From contig DVND01000189.1 of the NCBI GenBank assembly GCA_018714645.1, positions 1 through 42,164 on the forward strand: DNA of 42,164 nucleotides. The letters are read 5' to 3'. Made by a program: the position numbers and the translations under genes. The DNA is from Candidatus Avimonoglobus intestinipullorum (GTDB lineage Bacteria > Bacillota > Clostridia > UBA1381). A model generated the notes under the pieces. That model did no database searches. It was not told the DNA's origin and saw only the letters and a program-made list of their open reading frames with translations. Shown here one piece after another: positions 1-11,381 of the stretch; the first letter of the stretch is position 1, and each line of letters opens with the position of its first letter.

Positions 1-67
1 GTAAAATCCTGGCATACTCTATGTGAGGCGTTCACAAATTATATACAAATTATTAAAAATTTCTTCA

Positions 68-96
68 TTGACAATCCCGCGTCTATATTGTATAAT
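68..96 (+). promoter_or_regulatory. sigma-A promoter of the ctsR operon (TTGACA-N17-TATAAT)
   Basis: TTGACA at 68-73 and TATAAT at 91-96, 17-bp spacer, both consensus. Confidence 0.9.
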
Positions 97-104
97 TCAA
101 TTAA

Positions 105-127
105 AGTCAAAGAAAGTCAAAGTCAAG
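105..127 (+). promoter_or_regulatory. CtsR operator (AGTCAAA-GAA-AGTCAAA, plus an overlapping third half-site AGTCAAG)
   Basis: Matches the CtsR heptad direct repeat RGTCAAA-NAN-RGTCAAA just downstream of the -10 box. Confidence 0.9.
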
Positions 128-138
128 GAAGTGATTGG

Positions 139-591
139 ATGGGCATCAGCGATCGGATTGAAACCTTTATCATGGAACTGCTGAAGGATGACGCCGGCTG
201 GGTAGACCTGGGGCGGAATGAACTGGCGGAAATCTTTCATTGCGCCCCATCGCAGATCAACTACGTCATTACGACGCGGTTTGGCCCGGAACGGGGCTAT
301 ATCGTCGAATCCAAACGCGGCGGCGGCGGGTATCTGAAAATCCGCCGGATCAAACCGGGGGCATTGCAGGACGCCGCCAACAGCATCGGGGATTCGGTTT
401 CATATAAAAACCTGCAGGCGCTGCTGCATTCCATGCAGCACGCAGGCAACCTGGACGCCGGCGCCGTTAAAATGATAGGAGCGGGGCTGGCGGATAAAAA
501 TATCCCCCTCCCGGCAGCTGAGCGGGATCATCTGCGGGCGGGGATTTTGAAAGCCATGTTATTGGCAGGAACAGAACAGGAGGGATTATAA
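139..591 (+). CDS. ctsR: Transcriptional repressor CtsR
   Basis: MGISDRIETFIMELL...NELAEIFHCAPSQINYVITTRF...ESKRGGGGYLKI is characteristic of CtsR; AAGGAA RBS before ATG 139; the upstream start at 88 would lie inside the promoter/operator. Confidence 0.95.
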   Translation: MGISDRIETFIMELLKDDAGWVDLGRNELAEIFHCAPSQINYVITTRFGPERGYIVESKRGGGGYLKIRRIKPGALQDAANSIGDSVSYKNLQALLHSMQHAGNLDAGAVKMIGAGLADKNIPLPAAERDHLRAGILKAMLLAGTEQEGL

Positions 592-956
592 TGTTTGATT
601 TATTCTCAGATTTTTCAGATTTTTTCAACAATTTTGACGTGTTTCCGGTTTACCAGGACGTCAAGACCTGCCCGCACTGCGGCAGGAGCTACGCAGATTT
701 CCAAAAAACCGGTAAGTTCGGCTGTGCGCAATGCTATGAAACCTTCCGCGCGCCGGTTGCGGCGACGCTGAAGCAAATCCATCAGAACACGACCCATACC
801 GGAAAACTCCCCTCCCGAAGCGCGGAAGGGCTGAAGCAGCAGCGGCGCATGGCGGAGCTGAAGCAGCAGCTGTCAAAAGCGGTTGCGGAAGAGGATTACG
901 AAACAGCCGCAAAGCTCCACAAGGAAATCAAGGCAATAGACGGCGGCAACGCATAA
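591..956 (+). CDS. mcsA: McsA-like protein arginine kinase activator with UVR motif (lacks the N-terminal CXXC pair)
   Basis: CPHCGRSYADFQKTGKFGCAQCYETF plus UVR-like C-terminus; TAATG overlap with ctsR; operon context. Confidence 0.88.
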   Translation: MFDLFSDFSDFFNNFDVFPVYQDVKTCPHCGRSYADFQKTGKFGCAQCYETFRAPVAATLKQIHQNTTHTGKLPSRSAEGLKQQRRMAELKQQLSKAVAEEDYETAAKLHKEIKAIDGGNA

Positions 957-968
957 CAAGGGGGGATT

Positions 969-2008
969 ATGATGATTTGGTATAAAGAAAAACAGCAGGG
1001 CGCGGACGATATCATGGTCAGCACCCGGATACGGCTGGCGCGGAACCTGGCGAAATACCCCTTCCCCAACGCCATGACCACAGAACAGGCAAAAAAAGCG
1101 GCGCAGGAAATCAGCGCCTCCATTCTCGAAGGCAACTCCACGCTGGCGCAGGAATTCCGGCAACTGGATTTTTCCTCGATGACAGAAGTCGATAAACAGA
1201 CGCTGTACGAACAGCATCTGGCAAGCCCGGAAATGCTGGACCGCAAAGCCGGCTCCCTCCTGCTCAGCAAGGACGAGACCATGAGCATCATGCTGATGGA
1301 GGAAGACCATATCCGCCTGCAGATCATCCTGGGCGGGTTCCAGCTTGATAAGGCTTGGGAATTGGCGGACAAGGTGGACGATGTGATTGAGGAGCATGTG
1401 GAATACGCGTTTGACGATGAATTCGGCTATTTGACCAGCTGCCCCACAAACACCGGCACCGGCCTGCGGGCGTCCGTGATGATGCATCTGCCCGCCCTGA
1501 CGATGACCGACAGTATGGCGCGGATCATCAATTCCGCAGGGCAGTTGGGCATCGCGGTGCGCGGCATGTACGGCGAAGGCTCCAAGGCATACGGGAACCT
1601 CTACCAGATTTCCAACCAGATCACGCTGGGCGCAACAGAGCGGGATATCATCGAAAAACTGAAAAACATTGCCAACCAGATTGCGGATCAGGAACGGCAG
1701 GTGCGCAAGTCCCTGGCGGAGCACAGCGGAGTGAAGCTGGCCGACAGGCTCTGGCGGTCTTACGGGACGCTGAAATACGCCCGTTCCGTTTCCTCCCAGG
1801 AGGCAAAAGCCCTGATATCCGACGTGATTTTAGGCAAAAATATGCAAATAATAGATTCTATCCCGGAATCCATCTGGGAGCTGATGGTCACCACCGAACC
1901 GGCCTTCATCACACAGCGGGCCGGAAAAGCGGTCACGCCGGAGCAGCGCGACCAGCTGCGGGCGGACGCCATCCGAAATTGTTTTACTGCAAAGGAGTGT
2001 GAACAGTT

Positions 2009-2012
<4 letters not shown>
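969..2012 (+). CDS. mcsB: Protein arginine kinase McsB
   Basis: Phosphagen-kinase-like STRIRLARNL, TSCPTNTGTGLRASVMMHLPAL; operon context. Confidence 0.95.
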
Positions 2013-4448
<2,436 letters not shown>

Positions 4449-4450
<2 letters not shown>

Positions 4451-4477
4451 AAAAGAACCCTGCGGGGTTCTTTTTTA
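4449..4477 (+). terminator. Rho-independent terminator of the ctsR-clpC operon
   Basis: AAAAAAGAACCC-TGC-GGGGTTCTTTTTT. Confidence 0.9.
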
Positions 4478-4481
4478 TTGC

Positions 4482-4510
4482 TTGACTTCTCCCGGTATAT
4501 GCATTAAAAT
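4482..4510 (+). promoter_or_regulatory. Putative sigma-A promoter TTGACT-N17-TAAAAT
   Basis: Directly follows the terminator and precedes the CDS at 4543. Confidence 0.65.
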
Positions 4511-4542
4511 ACCCTTATAAGAATACTATATGGAGGTTCAAT

Positions 4543-5277
4543 ATGGATTGTATTTTACTGGCGGCGGGCTATGCGACACGGCTGTACCCCTTGACGGAGC
4601 ACACGCCGAAAGCCCTGCTGAAGCTTGGCAGCAAAACAATTTTAGACCGGGTCATGGACAAGCTTGAGGAGATCGAACAACTCAACAATGTCTACGTTGT
4701 GACAAACCACCGCTTCGCGGCGCTGTTTACAGACTGGGCAAAGGCCTACGGCGGCAAAAAGCCCGTCAAAGTCCTGGACGATGGGACTACTAACAACGAT
4801 AACCGCCTGGGCGCCATCGGCGACATGCAGTATGTCATCGACCGGGAACATTTGGAAGACGAGCTGTTTATCCTCGCCAGCGACAATATTTTCCACTTTT
4901 CCCTGTTGGGCATGGTGGATATGTACTATGAGAAAGGCTGCGATTTGATTTCCGCCCACTATGTGGCCGAAAAAACGACGCTGCAAAAGCTGGGGGTCGT
5001 GGAACTGGACGCGCACAACAAGGTGCTGGGCTTTGAGGAAAAGCCGCAGGAGCCGAAATCCCATTACGGCGTCCCGCCGTTCTATTTCTACCGCAAGAGC
5101 ACCGTCCCACTCATAAAAAAATATCTGGAGGAGGGCAACAACCCCGACGCGCCAGGGCATTTTATCCCCTGGCTCATCACCCAGACCGACGTGTACGCCT
5201 ACACCTTCGATGAATTGATCATTGACATCGGCACGCCGGAAAGCTATTATGAAGCGCAGGAATTATTTCAGGATTAA
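4543..5277 (+). CDS. NTP-transferase family nucleotidyltransferase (sugar-/choline-phosphate type)
   Basis: MDCILLAAGYATRLYPLTEHTPKALLKLG signature of the nucleotidyltransferase family. Confidence 0.85.
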   Translation: MDCILLAAGYATRLYPLTEHTPKALLKLGSKTILDRVMDKLEEIEQLNNVYVVTNHRFAALFTDWAKAYGGKKPVKVLDDGTTNNDNRLGAIGDMQYVIDREHLEDELFILASDNIFHFSLLGMVDMYYEKGCDLISAHYVAEKTTLQKLGVVELDAHNKVLGFEEKPQEPKSHYGVPPFYFYRKSTVPLIKKYLEEGNNPDAPGHFIPWLITQTDVYAYTFDELIIDIGTPESYYEAQELFQD

Positions 5278-5286
5278 TATGGCATA

Positions 5287-5325
5287 CTAAGAAAAAAACC
5301 GCAGTTTTGCGGTTTTCTTTCTTAG
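5287..5325 (+). terminator. Long hairpin with U-rich 3' arm, abutting the next Shine-Dalgarno
   Basis: CTAAGAAAAAAACCGCA-GTTT-TGCGGTTTTCTTTCTTAG. Confidence 0.75.
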
Positions 5326-5333
5326 GAGGTCCT

Positions 5334-5891
5334 ATGGATTATATTCTGTATTTTTTCATCTATTCCGTGCTGGGATGGGTGCTGGAAACGGGCTTTGCCT
5401 TTGTGACGGAACGGCGGTTTGTGGTGCGGCGGAATTTGCTGAAAAGCCCTATGTGCCCTGTCTACGGGCTTGGGGCGGTATTTTTGATCCTGACGCTCAA
5501 ACCCGTTTCGGATTCCCCGCTGCTCCTGTTCTGCGGCGGATTCCTGGTGGCGAGTTGCGTGGAATTCATCTACGCCATGTTCTGGGAACGGTTTTACAAC
5601 GTGCGCTTTTGGGATTACCGCGCCATGTCCGCCAATCTGGGCGGCAAAGTCTGCGCGTGGTTCTCCCTGTGCTGGGGCGTGATCACCATTTTGTTCATCC
5701 GGTTCCTGGAGCCGGCCATATCAGGCGCGGTCAGCGCGCTGCCGGCCTATCAGAAGCTGCTGTTCGGGAGCTTTTTCTGCATTTATTTCCTGGTGGACCT
5801 GTCCAAAACGGCAAAAGCCTACAAAGCCTACGGCCGCTATGAAACCGATGAATTGGAGCAGATTTTTACGTATATAAAACGGTACAATTAA
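5334..5891 (+). CDS. Multi-pass membrane protein, putative ABC_trans_CmpB-like family
   Basis: MDYILYFFIYSVLGWVLETGFAFV...RFVVRRNLLKSPMCPVYGLG; AGGAGGT RBS before ATG 5334. Confidence 0.75.
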   Translation: MDYILYFFIYSVLGWVLETGFAFVTERRFVVRRNLLKSPMCPVYGLGAVFLILTLKPVSDSPLLLFCGGFLVASCVEFIYAMFWERFYNVRFWDYRAMSANLGGKVCAWFSLCWGVITILFIRFLEPAISGAVSALPAYQKLLFGSFFCIYFLVDLSKTAKAYKAYGRYETDELEQIFTYIKRYN

Positions 5892-5934
5892 GGCAATGTT
5901 AAAAAAATGTTAACAGTCTATTTTTAAATTTTTA

Positions 5935-5963
5935 TTGATTTTTTACGCAATAAATGATATAGT
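5935..5963 (+). promoter_or_regulatory. Putative promoter TTGATT-N17-TATAGT
   Basis: Near-consensus boxes with 17-bp spacing, about 45 bp upstream of the CDS at 6008. Confidence 0.6.
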
Positions 5964-6007
5964 TAGAGGGATATTAAAATTTAATGGTGAAAGGGGCAGG
6001 CTTACAA

Positions 6008-6700
6008 ATGAGCAGCAACAATTATAAAAAGAAAAAGGTGCGGACGCGGTCTGACAATATTTTAAATGTGATTATCGCAGTGGTAATCCTCGCATTTTTG
6101 GTTTTGGCAGGCTTCGCGGTGGCGCCTTCCATACAGAACATGATTGCCAACTACGAAGCATCCAAACCGCAAGAGGTTGAAACCGTCGAAAAATTTGCCG
6201 AGAGCCAAGGTAAAACTGCGGATGAATTCCTGGCGGAATACGGCTTGACAGATAACGAAAACGTGAACAAAGACACGGCGATTGACGGCATACAGTTCTA
6301 TATGACGCTGGAAAACATGGCAAAATACCAGAACACCAGCGTTGAGGAGTTAAAGGCACACTATGGCCTGGATGATACCACCGCCAATGACACCACCTAT
6401 TCCGATGCAATGGCGAACATGAACGCCGGCCCGGTTGTGGAAGATATGTACGGCACAGATTTTGAAACCTTCCGGACGCAAATGGGGCTGCCGGACGTTC
6501 TGACGGAGACTTCCAAGTGGAGCGAAGTGACCGCTGCGGCACAGGCGATGCAGGAAGCGGCGAATTTGGCGGCTTCTGAGGAACCGGCGGCAGAGGAAGG
6601 CGCTGACAGCACGGCGACGGAAGCGCCCGCCGATGCTGCCGATGCCGTTGACGCTTCTGATGCGCCCGAGGCTTCACAGGCTCCGGAGGAGGGTGAATAA
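6008..6700 (+). CDS. Single-TM membrane-anchored protein with about 40-aa helical repeats and Ala/Glu/Pro-rich tail
   Basis: N-terminal basic segment + TM helix (ILNVIIAVVILAFLVLAGFAV), repeats such as ETVEKFAESQGKTADEFLAEYGL / MTLENMAKYQNTSVEELKAHYGL; start chosen by RBS AAAGGGG. Confidence 0.75.
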   Translation: MSSNNYKKKKVRTRSDNILNVIIAVVILAFLVLAGFAVAPSIQNMIANYEASKPQEVETVEKFAESQGKTADEFLAEYGLTDNENVNKDTAIDGIQFYMTLENMAKYQNTSVEELKAHYGLDDTTANDTTYSDAMANMNAGPVVEDMYGTDFETFRTQMGLPDVLTETSKWSEVTAAAQAMQEAANLAASEEPAAEEGADSTATEAPADAADAVDASDAPEASQAPEEGE

Positions 6701-6705
6701 ACGCG

Positions 6706-7353
6706 ATGCGCGAACAAAAAAGCGCCTTATATACGGTGGGAGAAGAGATTTTCAATTCGGTTTCACACGGCGTTGGAGCGCTTTTGAGCGTAGCGGCATT
6801 GACCTTGCTGATTGTCTTTGCGGTTTTCCGGAGTGATGGGTACGGCCTGGCGTCTGCAATTGTGTTTGGGGTATCATTGACACTGCTGTATTCCATGTCG
6901 ACGGTTTACCACATCATTCAAAATGAAACGGCAAAAAAAGTTTTAAGGGTTTTCGACCATTGTTCCATCTTTATCCTGATTGCGGGGACATATACCCCCT
7001 ATCTGCTGATGTGTATGCGCAATGCGCTGGGATGGACGATGTTCGGCCTGATCTGGGGTGTCACAGTCCTGGGGATCGTCCTCAACGCCGTCAACTTGGA
7101 ACGGTTCCGGAGGTTTTCCCTGGTCTGCTATATCTGCATGGGGTGGGCGATTGTCTTTACAATCAAGCCCATCATCCAAAATATTGCGCTCCCCGGCGTG
7201 GTTCTTTTAATCACGGGCGGGGTTGTGTATACCATTGGTGTTATATTTTATGTATTGAAGAGGTACCGCTACATGCATTCCATCTGGCACCTGTTTGTGC
7301 TGGGAGGCAGCGTGTGCCACTATTTATCGGTGCTTCTTTATGTACTGAAATAA
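6706..7353 (+). CDS. Hemolysin III family (PAQR-like) integral membrane protein
   Basis: YTVGEEIFNSVSHGVGALLSV, STVYHIIQNETAKKVLRVFDHCSIFILIAGTYTPYLL. Confidence 0.93.
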   Translation: MREQKSALYTVGEEIFNSVSHGVGALLSVAALTLLIVFAVFRSDGYGLASAIVFGVSLTLLYSMSTVYHIIQNETAKKVLRVFDHCSIFILIAGTYTPYLLMCMRNALGWTMFGLIWGVTVLGIVLNAVNLERFRRFSLVCYICMGWAIVFTIKPIIQNIALPGVVLLITGGVVYTIGVIFYVLKRYRYMHSIWHLFVLGGSVCHYLSVLLYVLK

Positions 7354-7375
7354 AAAAATAAAAGGAGTATATGTC

Positions 7376-8347
7376 ATGAGTGAAAACAATGTACCAAATA
7401 TGGATGGAAATGAGGAACTGAACAACGAAGCGCAGAACAACGAGGAATTGAATGCGGCCCATACTGCGGGTGAATCTGAGGAATTGGATCAAACAGCGGA
7501 AAACGCCGCGGAAGAAACCGGGGAAGCCGGCTTTGAAAGCGATGCTGCCGGTTTTGATTCCGAAGCAATTGATTTTGACGCTGCAGCGCCGGAAGACGCC
7601 GCTTTTGCCGCACCGGAAGCAGAAATCGCCGCGGCGCCGGCTGTTGTTAAGAAAACAAACCCTGTTTTTCTGATTATTGCAATCATATTGGCTGTGCTTT
7701 TGGTGGTTTCTATTTTGACCAATGGGTTCCGCACCCTGTTCCCCAACAAATACAACGAAATGGGTTATCCTGCCGACGACCTGACCGTCCAGCAGGTTGC
7801 GGATTCCTGCGGCATGACCTTGCAAGAGTTCCTGGCCGCCTGTAAGCTGCCGGCAGATATGCCGGGGAGCACGCGGCAATCCGCGGCAATCTATGCACTG
7901 CCGACCAGCGTCTTTGCAAGCATGAGCAACCTGACGTTCGATCAGGTCAAGGAAATGCTGGAGCTGCCGGATACGGTGACAGGGGATACGATGTGGAACG
8001 ACGCACAGGGCGAGGCTTCCCTGAACGCCTATGTGGGCGAAGAGGAAGCATTGGCACAATTTAAGGAGAACTATAATCTGGGCGACGACGTTACGGGCCA
8101 AACAACCTGGAAGGAAGTACGGGATGCCGTTTACCAGCAGGATATGATGGACCAGGCTACCTCCCAGTGGCAGCAAATCATGGCTGTCATCGAGGAGACG
8201 GAGCAGGCGGAGGCTTCACCTGAACCAACGGCTTCGGCGGATGCATCCGCTTCGCCGGAAGCTTCTCCGGAAGCCACGGAAGCGGCTGATGACGCAGCGG
8301 CAGAAACTGCTGCGGAGGACGCCCCCACGGAAACACCGGCTGAATAA
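7376..8347 (+). CDS. Paralogue of the 6008-6700 protein: single-TM, about 40-aa helical repeats, long acidic N-terminus and low-complexity C-terminus
   Basis: DLTVQQVADSCGMTLQEFLAACKLPADM...LTFDQVKEMLELPDTVTGDTMWNDA...YNLGDDVTGQTTWKEV. Confidence 0.75.
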   Translation: MSENNVPNMDGNEELNNEAQNNEELNAAHTAGESEELDQTAENAAEETGEAGFESDAAGFDSEAIDFDAAAPEDAAFAAPEAEIAAAPAVVKKTNPVFLIIAIILAVLLVVSILTNGFRTLFPNKYNEMGYPADDLTVQQVADSCGMTLQEFLAACKLPADMPGSTRQSAAIYALPTSVFASMSNLTFDQVKEMLELPDTVTGDTMWNDAQGEASLNAYVGEEEALAQFKENYNLGDDVTGQTTWKEVRDAVYQQDMMDQATSQWQQIMAVIEETEQAEASPEPTASADASASPEASPEATEAADDAAAETAAEDAPTETPAE

Positions 8348-8352
8348 TACGC

Positions 8353-8382
8353 AGAACTGCTCCAACGGAGCAGTTCTTTTTT
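8353..8382 (+). terminator. Rho-independent terminator
   Basis: AGAACTGCTCC-AAC-GGAGCAGTTCT-TTTTTG. Confidence 0.92.
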
Positions 8383-8449
8383 GCCTTACAAGCGGATTTT
8401 GGTTGCATATCCGGCATCCTTGTGATACAATAGACAACAGGTGATACAA

Positions 8450-9055
8450 ATGATCGCAATAATTGACTACGGCGCGGGAAACCTGCACAGCGTACAGAAT
8501 GCGCTGTCCTTTCTCGGCGCTGAATCCATAATTACAGGCAATAAAGAACAAATATTAAACGCGGATAAAATGATCCTGCCGGGCGTGGGCGCGTTTGGGG
8601 ACGCGATGGCCTGCCTGCGGGAAGCAAAGCTGGATACGGTGGCAGCGGAGGCCGAAGCGCTGGATATCCCCCTGCTGGGCATTTGCCTGGGGCTGCAGCT
8701 GTTATTTGAGGGGAGCGCGGAATCCCCCGGCGTGCGCGGCCTGGGGCTGTTTAAAGGCGCATGCCGCAGGATCCCCCAAAGAGAACATCTGAAGATCCCC
8801 CATATCGGCTGGAACAGCCTGGAAATCACAAAGGAATCGAAGCTCCTGCACGGCCTGGGCGATGCGCCGTACGTGTATTTTGTGCATTCGTATTACGTCG
8901 TACCTGAAAACCCAGACGAGCTGTCCGCCTATACTGCATACGGGACACGGCTCGGCGTAGCGGCGGAACGGGGCAGCATCTTTGCCACCCAGTTCCACCC
9001 CGAAAAAAGCGGGAAAACAGGGCTGCAAATTTTGAAAAACTTTATAGAACTATAA
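8450..9055 (+). CDS. hisH: Imidazole glycerol phosphate synthase subunit HisH
   Basis: [42 protein letters not shown]. Confidence 0.95.
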   Translation: MIAIIDYGAGNLHSVQNALSFLGAESIITGNKEQILNADKMILPGVGAFGDAMACLREAKLDTVAAEAEALDIPLLGICLGLQLLFEGSAESPGVRGLGLFKGACRRIPQREHLKIPHIGWNSLEITKESKLLHGLGDAPYVYFVHSYYVVPENPDELSAYTAYGTRLGVAAERGSIFATQFHPEKSGKTGLQILKNFIEL

Positions 9056-9072
9056 AACTGGGGGAATCATCT

Positions 9073-9831
9073 ATGTATGCAAAACGCATCATTCCATGCC
9101 TGGACGTAAAGGACGGACGCGTGGTGAAGGGCGTCAATTTTGTGAATTTAGTCGACGCGGGAGACCCTGTGGCCTGTGCAAAGGCCTATGACAGCGCCGG
9201 CGCGGATGAATTAGTGTTTTTGGATATCACAGCCTCCTCTGACGGGCGCGACACCGTGGTGGACATGGTGCGGCAGGTGGCAAAGGAGGTGTTCATCCCC
9301 TTTACGGTAGGCGGCGGCATCCGCACCGTGGAGGATTTCCGGACATTGTTAAACGCCGGCGCGGACAAGGTGGCGGTCAATTCCGCTGCCGTCCGGCGGC
9401 CGGAACTGATCCGTGAAGCGGCGGAGAAGTTCGGAAGCCAATGCGTGGTTTGCGCCATCGACGCAAAACGAAAAGATGCCGGCGGCTGGGAAGTGTATCT
9501 CAACGGCGGCCGTATCAACACAGGGATAGACGCGGTTTCCTGGGCGGCACAGGCGGAACAGCTGGGCGCGGGCGAGATTTTGCTCACCAGCATGGACTGC
9601 GACGGCACCAAGGCCGGCTATGATCTGGAACTCACCAAAACCGTATCCCAATCCGTGCAGATCCCCGTTATCGCCTCCGGCGGCGCCGGGCGCATGGAGC
9701 ATTTCCTGGATGCCTTCACAGAGGGCGCGGCAGATGCAGTGCTGGCTGCAAGCCTGTTCCATTTCAAGGAAATTGAGATTATTGATTTAAAGCGCTACTT
9801 AAAGGAACATGGAATCAGTGTGCGGATATAA
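9073..9831 (+). CDS. hisF: Imidazole glycerol phosphate synthase subunit HisF
   Basis: [53 protein letters not shown]. Confidence 0.97.
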   Translation: MYAKRIIPCLDVKDGRVVKGVNFVNLVDAGDPVACAKAYDSAGADELVFLDITASSDGRDTVVDMVRQVAKEVFIPFTVGGGIRTVEDFRTLLNAGADKVAVNSAAVRRPELIREAAEKFGSQCVVCAIDAKRKDAGGWEVYLNGGRINTGIDAVSWAAQAEQLGAGEILLTSMDCDGTKAGYDLELTKTVSQSVQIPVIASGGAGRMEHFLDAFTEGAADAVLAASLFHFKEIEIIDLKRYLKEHGISVRI

Positions 9832-9865
9832 AAAAACATACAGTGTTATGATTGGAGGAATTACC

Positions 9866-10486
9866 ATGAACGTATTGATGTTAAACGGAAGTGCAAAACA
9901 AAATGGGAACACCTACCGCGCTTTGCTGGAGGTGGGCCGGCAATTGGAACAGGAAGGGATTTCATATGAGATTTTTCAACTGGGCGGCATGCCAATCCGG
10001 GATTGTATCGGATGCGGAAAATGCTCAGAGGAAGGCTGTGTTTTCAAAGACGACGCGGTGAATACATTCATCGCAAAAGCAAAAGAGGCGGACGGCTTTG
10101 TATTTGGGACGCCTGTTTATTACGCGCACCCCAGCGGACGTATATTATCATTTTTAGACCGGGTGTTTTACAGCGGCGGCGGTGCATTTGCATTTAAACC
10201 CGGGGCTTCCGTCGCCGTAGCGCGCAGAGGCGGCACCACCGCTTCCTTTGATGTGATGAATAAATACTTCGGCATCTCCCAAATGCCTGTTGCCGGTTCC
10301 ACATACTGGAATATCGTGCACGGGCGCGTGCCCGGCGAAGCGGAGCAGGATGCGGAAGGGCTGCAGACCATGCGCAACCTGGCCAGGAATATGGCATGGA
10401 TGCTTCAATGCTTCCAGGCGGGAAAAGACGCAGGGATTCCCCTGCCGCAAACCGAACGGGAGCACCGCACCAATTTTATCCGGTAA
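9866..10486 (+). CDS. Flavodoxin-like NAD(P)H-dependent oxidoreductase
   Basis: NVLMLNGSAKQNGNTYRALLEV, DCIGCGKCSEEGCVFKDD, GTPVYYAHPSG; GGAGGAA RBS before ATG 9866. Confidence 0.88.
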   Translation: MNVLMLNGSAKQNGNTYRALLEVGRQLEQEGISYEIFQLGGMPIRDCIGCGKCSEEGCVFKDDAVNTFIAKAKEADGFVFGTPVYYAHPSGRILSFLDRVFYSGGGAFAFKPGASVAVARRGGTTASFDVMNKYFGISQMPVAGSTYWNIVHGRVPGEAEQDAEGLQTMRNLARNMAWMLQCFQAGKDAGIPLPQTEREHRTNFIR

Positions 10487-10505
10487 GCATAACATTCTGC
10501 CAATG

Positions 10506-10537
10506 AAAAAAATCCTCCGGGAATGGAGGATTTTTTT
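10506..10537. terminator. Bidirectional terminator between convergent genes
   Basis: AAAAAAATCCTCC-GGGAAT-GGAGGATTTTTTT. Confidence 0.9.
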
Positions 10538-10538
10538 G

Positions 10539-11381
10539 TCAGCAGCCGCAGTCTGGGTGGCAACCCGGATTGTCATTTTCAAAATCGCTCTTTTCCGGCG
10601 GGAAAAATTCATCCACCGGGAAGCAGATGCGCTCAAACAGGTCGCAGGGGTTGTCATCTGTAGCGCCGACGCATTCCTTCTGCGGGATGCAGAAATCATA
10701 TGCGGGGATCAACAGCTGTACGCGGCGTTCCAGCTTGATGATGGAGAAAATGCCGATGGACACGTATACGCGCTTCTGTTCGCCGCCCAGGATCAGGCTG
10801 TCGTCAAAGACGCGGCATACGGATTCCGGCACGCTCGCCAGATCAAACTCGTCGTCGCAGCAGCAGTTTTTGTCGTTGACGTCAACGACCTTTGCGCCCA
10901 GAGCGATGGGGTCAACCACTTCCACGACAGCGCTGGGCATATTGGTCTTTCTCCAGAGCTGCGGGTCAAACGCGTCCTCCTTGTACTTGCTGGCAAAGAC
11001 TTTCGCATTGCCTTCAGAACCGAAGAGGATGACCTTCTTATCAAACGTGGCAAGGCCTTCCACCTCTGTGGGCCGTCCCAAGCCAGTGAATACCGCCAGA
11101 GTTATGCGGAAGAAATACTTCAAATCCACAGAATAAAAGCCCCTGTTAAACGGCACCGACTCAATATCCGTAAATACCCAGATGATTTCCGCCTTGGTGC
11201 ACTTGACGTTGATCGCCCGGTCTACAACGCACTGCCCCGGCGCCGTCAGGTAGACGCGGATGTTTTCCAGACAATCTTTATCTCTACAGGAATCGTACAC
11301 TTTGTCTGTATGTATGCAGACTGCTTCTTTAAAGCCCTGTTCGTTATGATCGTTTTTACAATTATAGTTTTTGTCGTTCAT
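10539..11381 (-). CDS. Conserved Cys-rich protein of unknown function
   Basis: MNDKNYNCKNDHNEQGFKEAVCIHTDKVYDSCRDKDCLENIRVYLT...CCCDDEFD...GCHPDCGC; ends at the shared terminator. Confidence 0.75.
   Translation of the reverse strand: MNDKNYNCKNDHNEQGFKEAVCIHTDKVYDSCRDKDCLENIRVYLTAPGQCVVDRAINVKCTKAEIIWVFTDIESVPFNRGFYSVDLKYFFRITLAVFTGLGRPTEVEGLATFDKKVILFGSEGNAKVFASKYKEDAFDPQLWRKTNMPSAVVEVVDPIALGAKVVDVNDKNCCCDDEFDLASVPESVCRVFDDSLILGGEQKRVYVSIGIFSIIKLERRVQLLIPAYDFCIPQKECVGATDDNPCDLFERICFPVDEFFPPEKSDFENDNPGCHPDCGC

Noticed and set aside
88-138. ORF-track start of CtsR at 88
   Set aside because: It overlaps the -10 box and CtsR operator; the start at 139 has an RBS and matches the canonical CtsR N-terminus.
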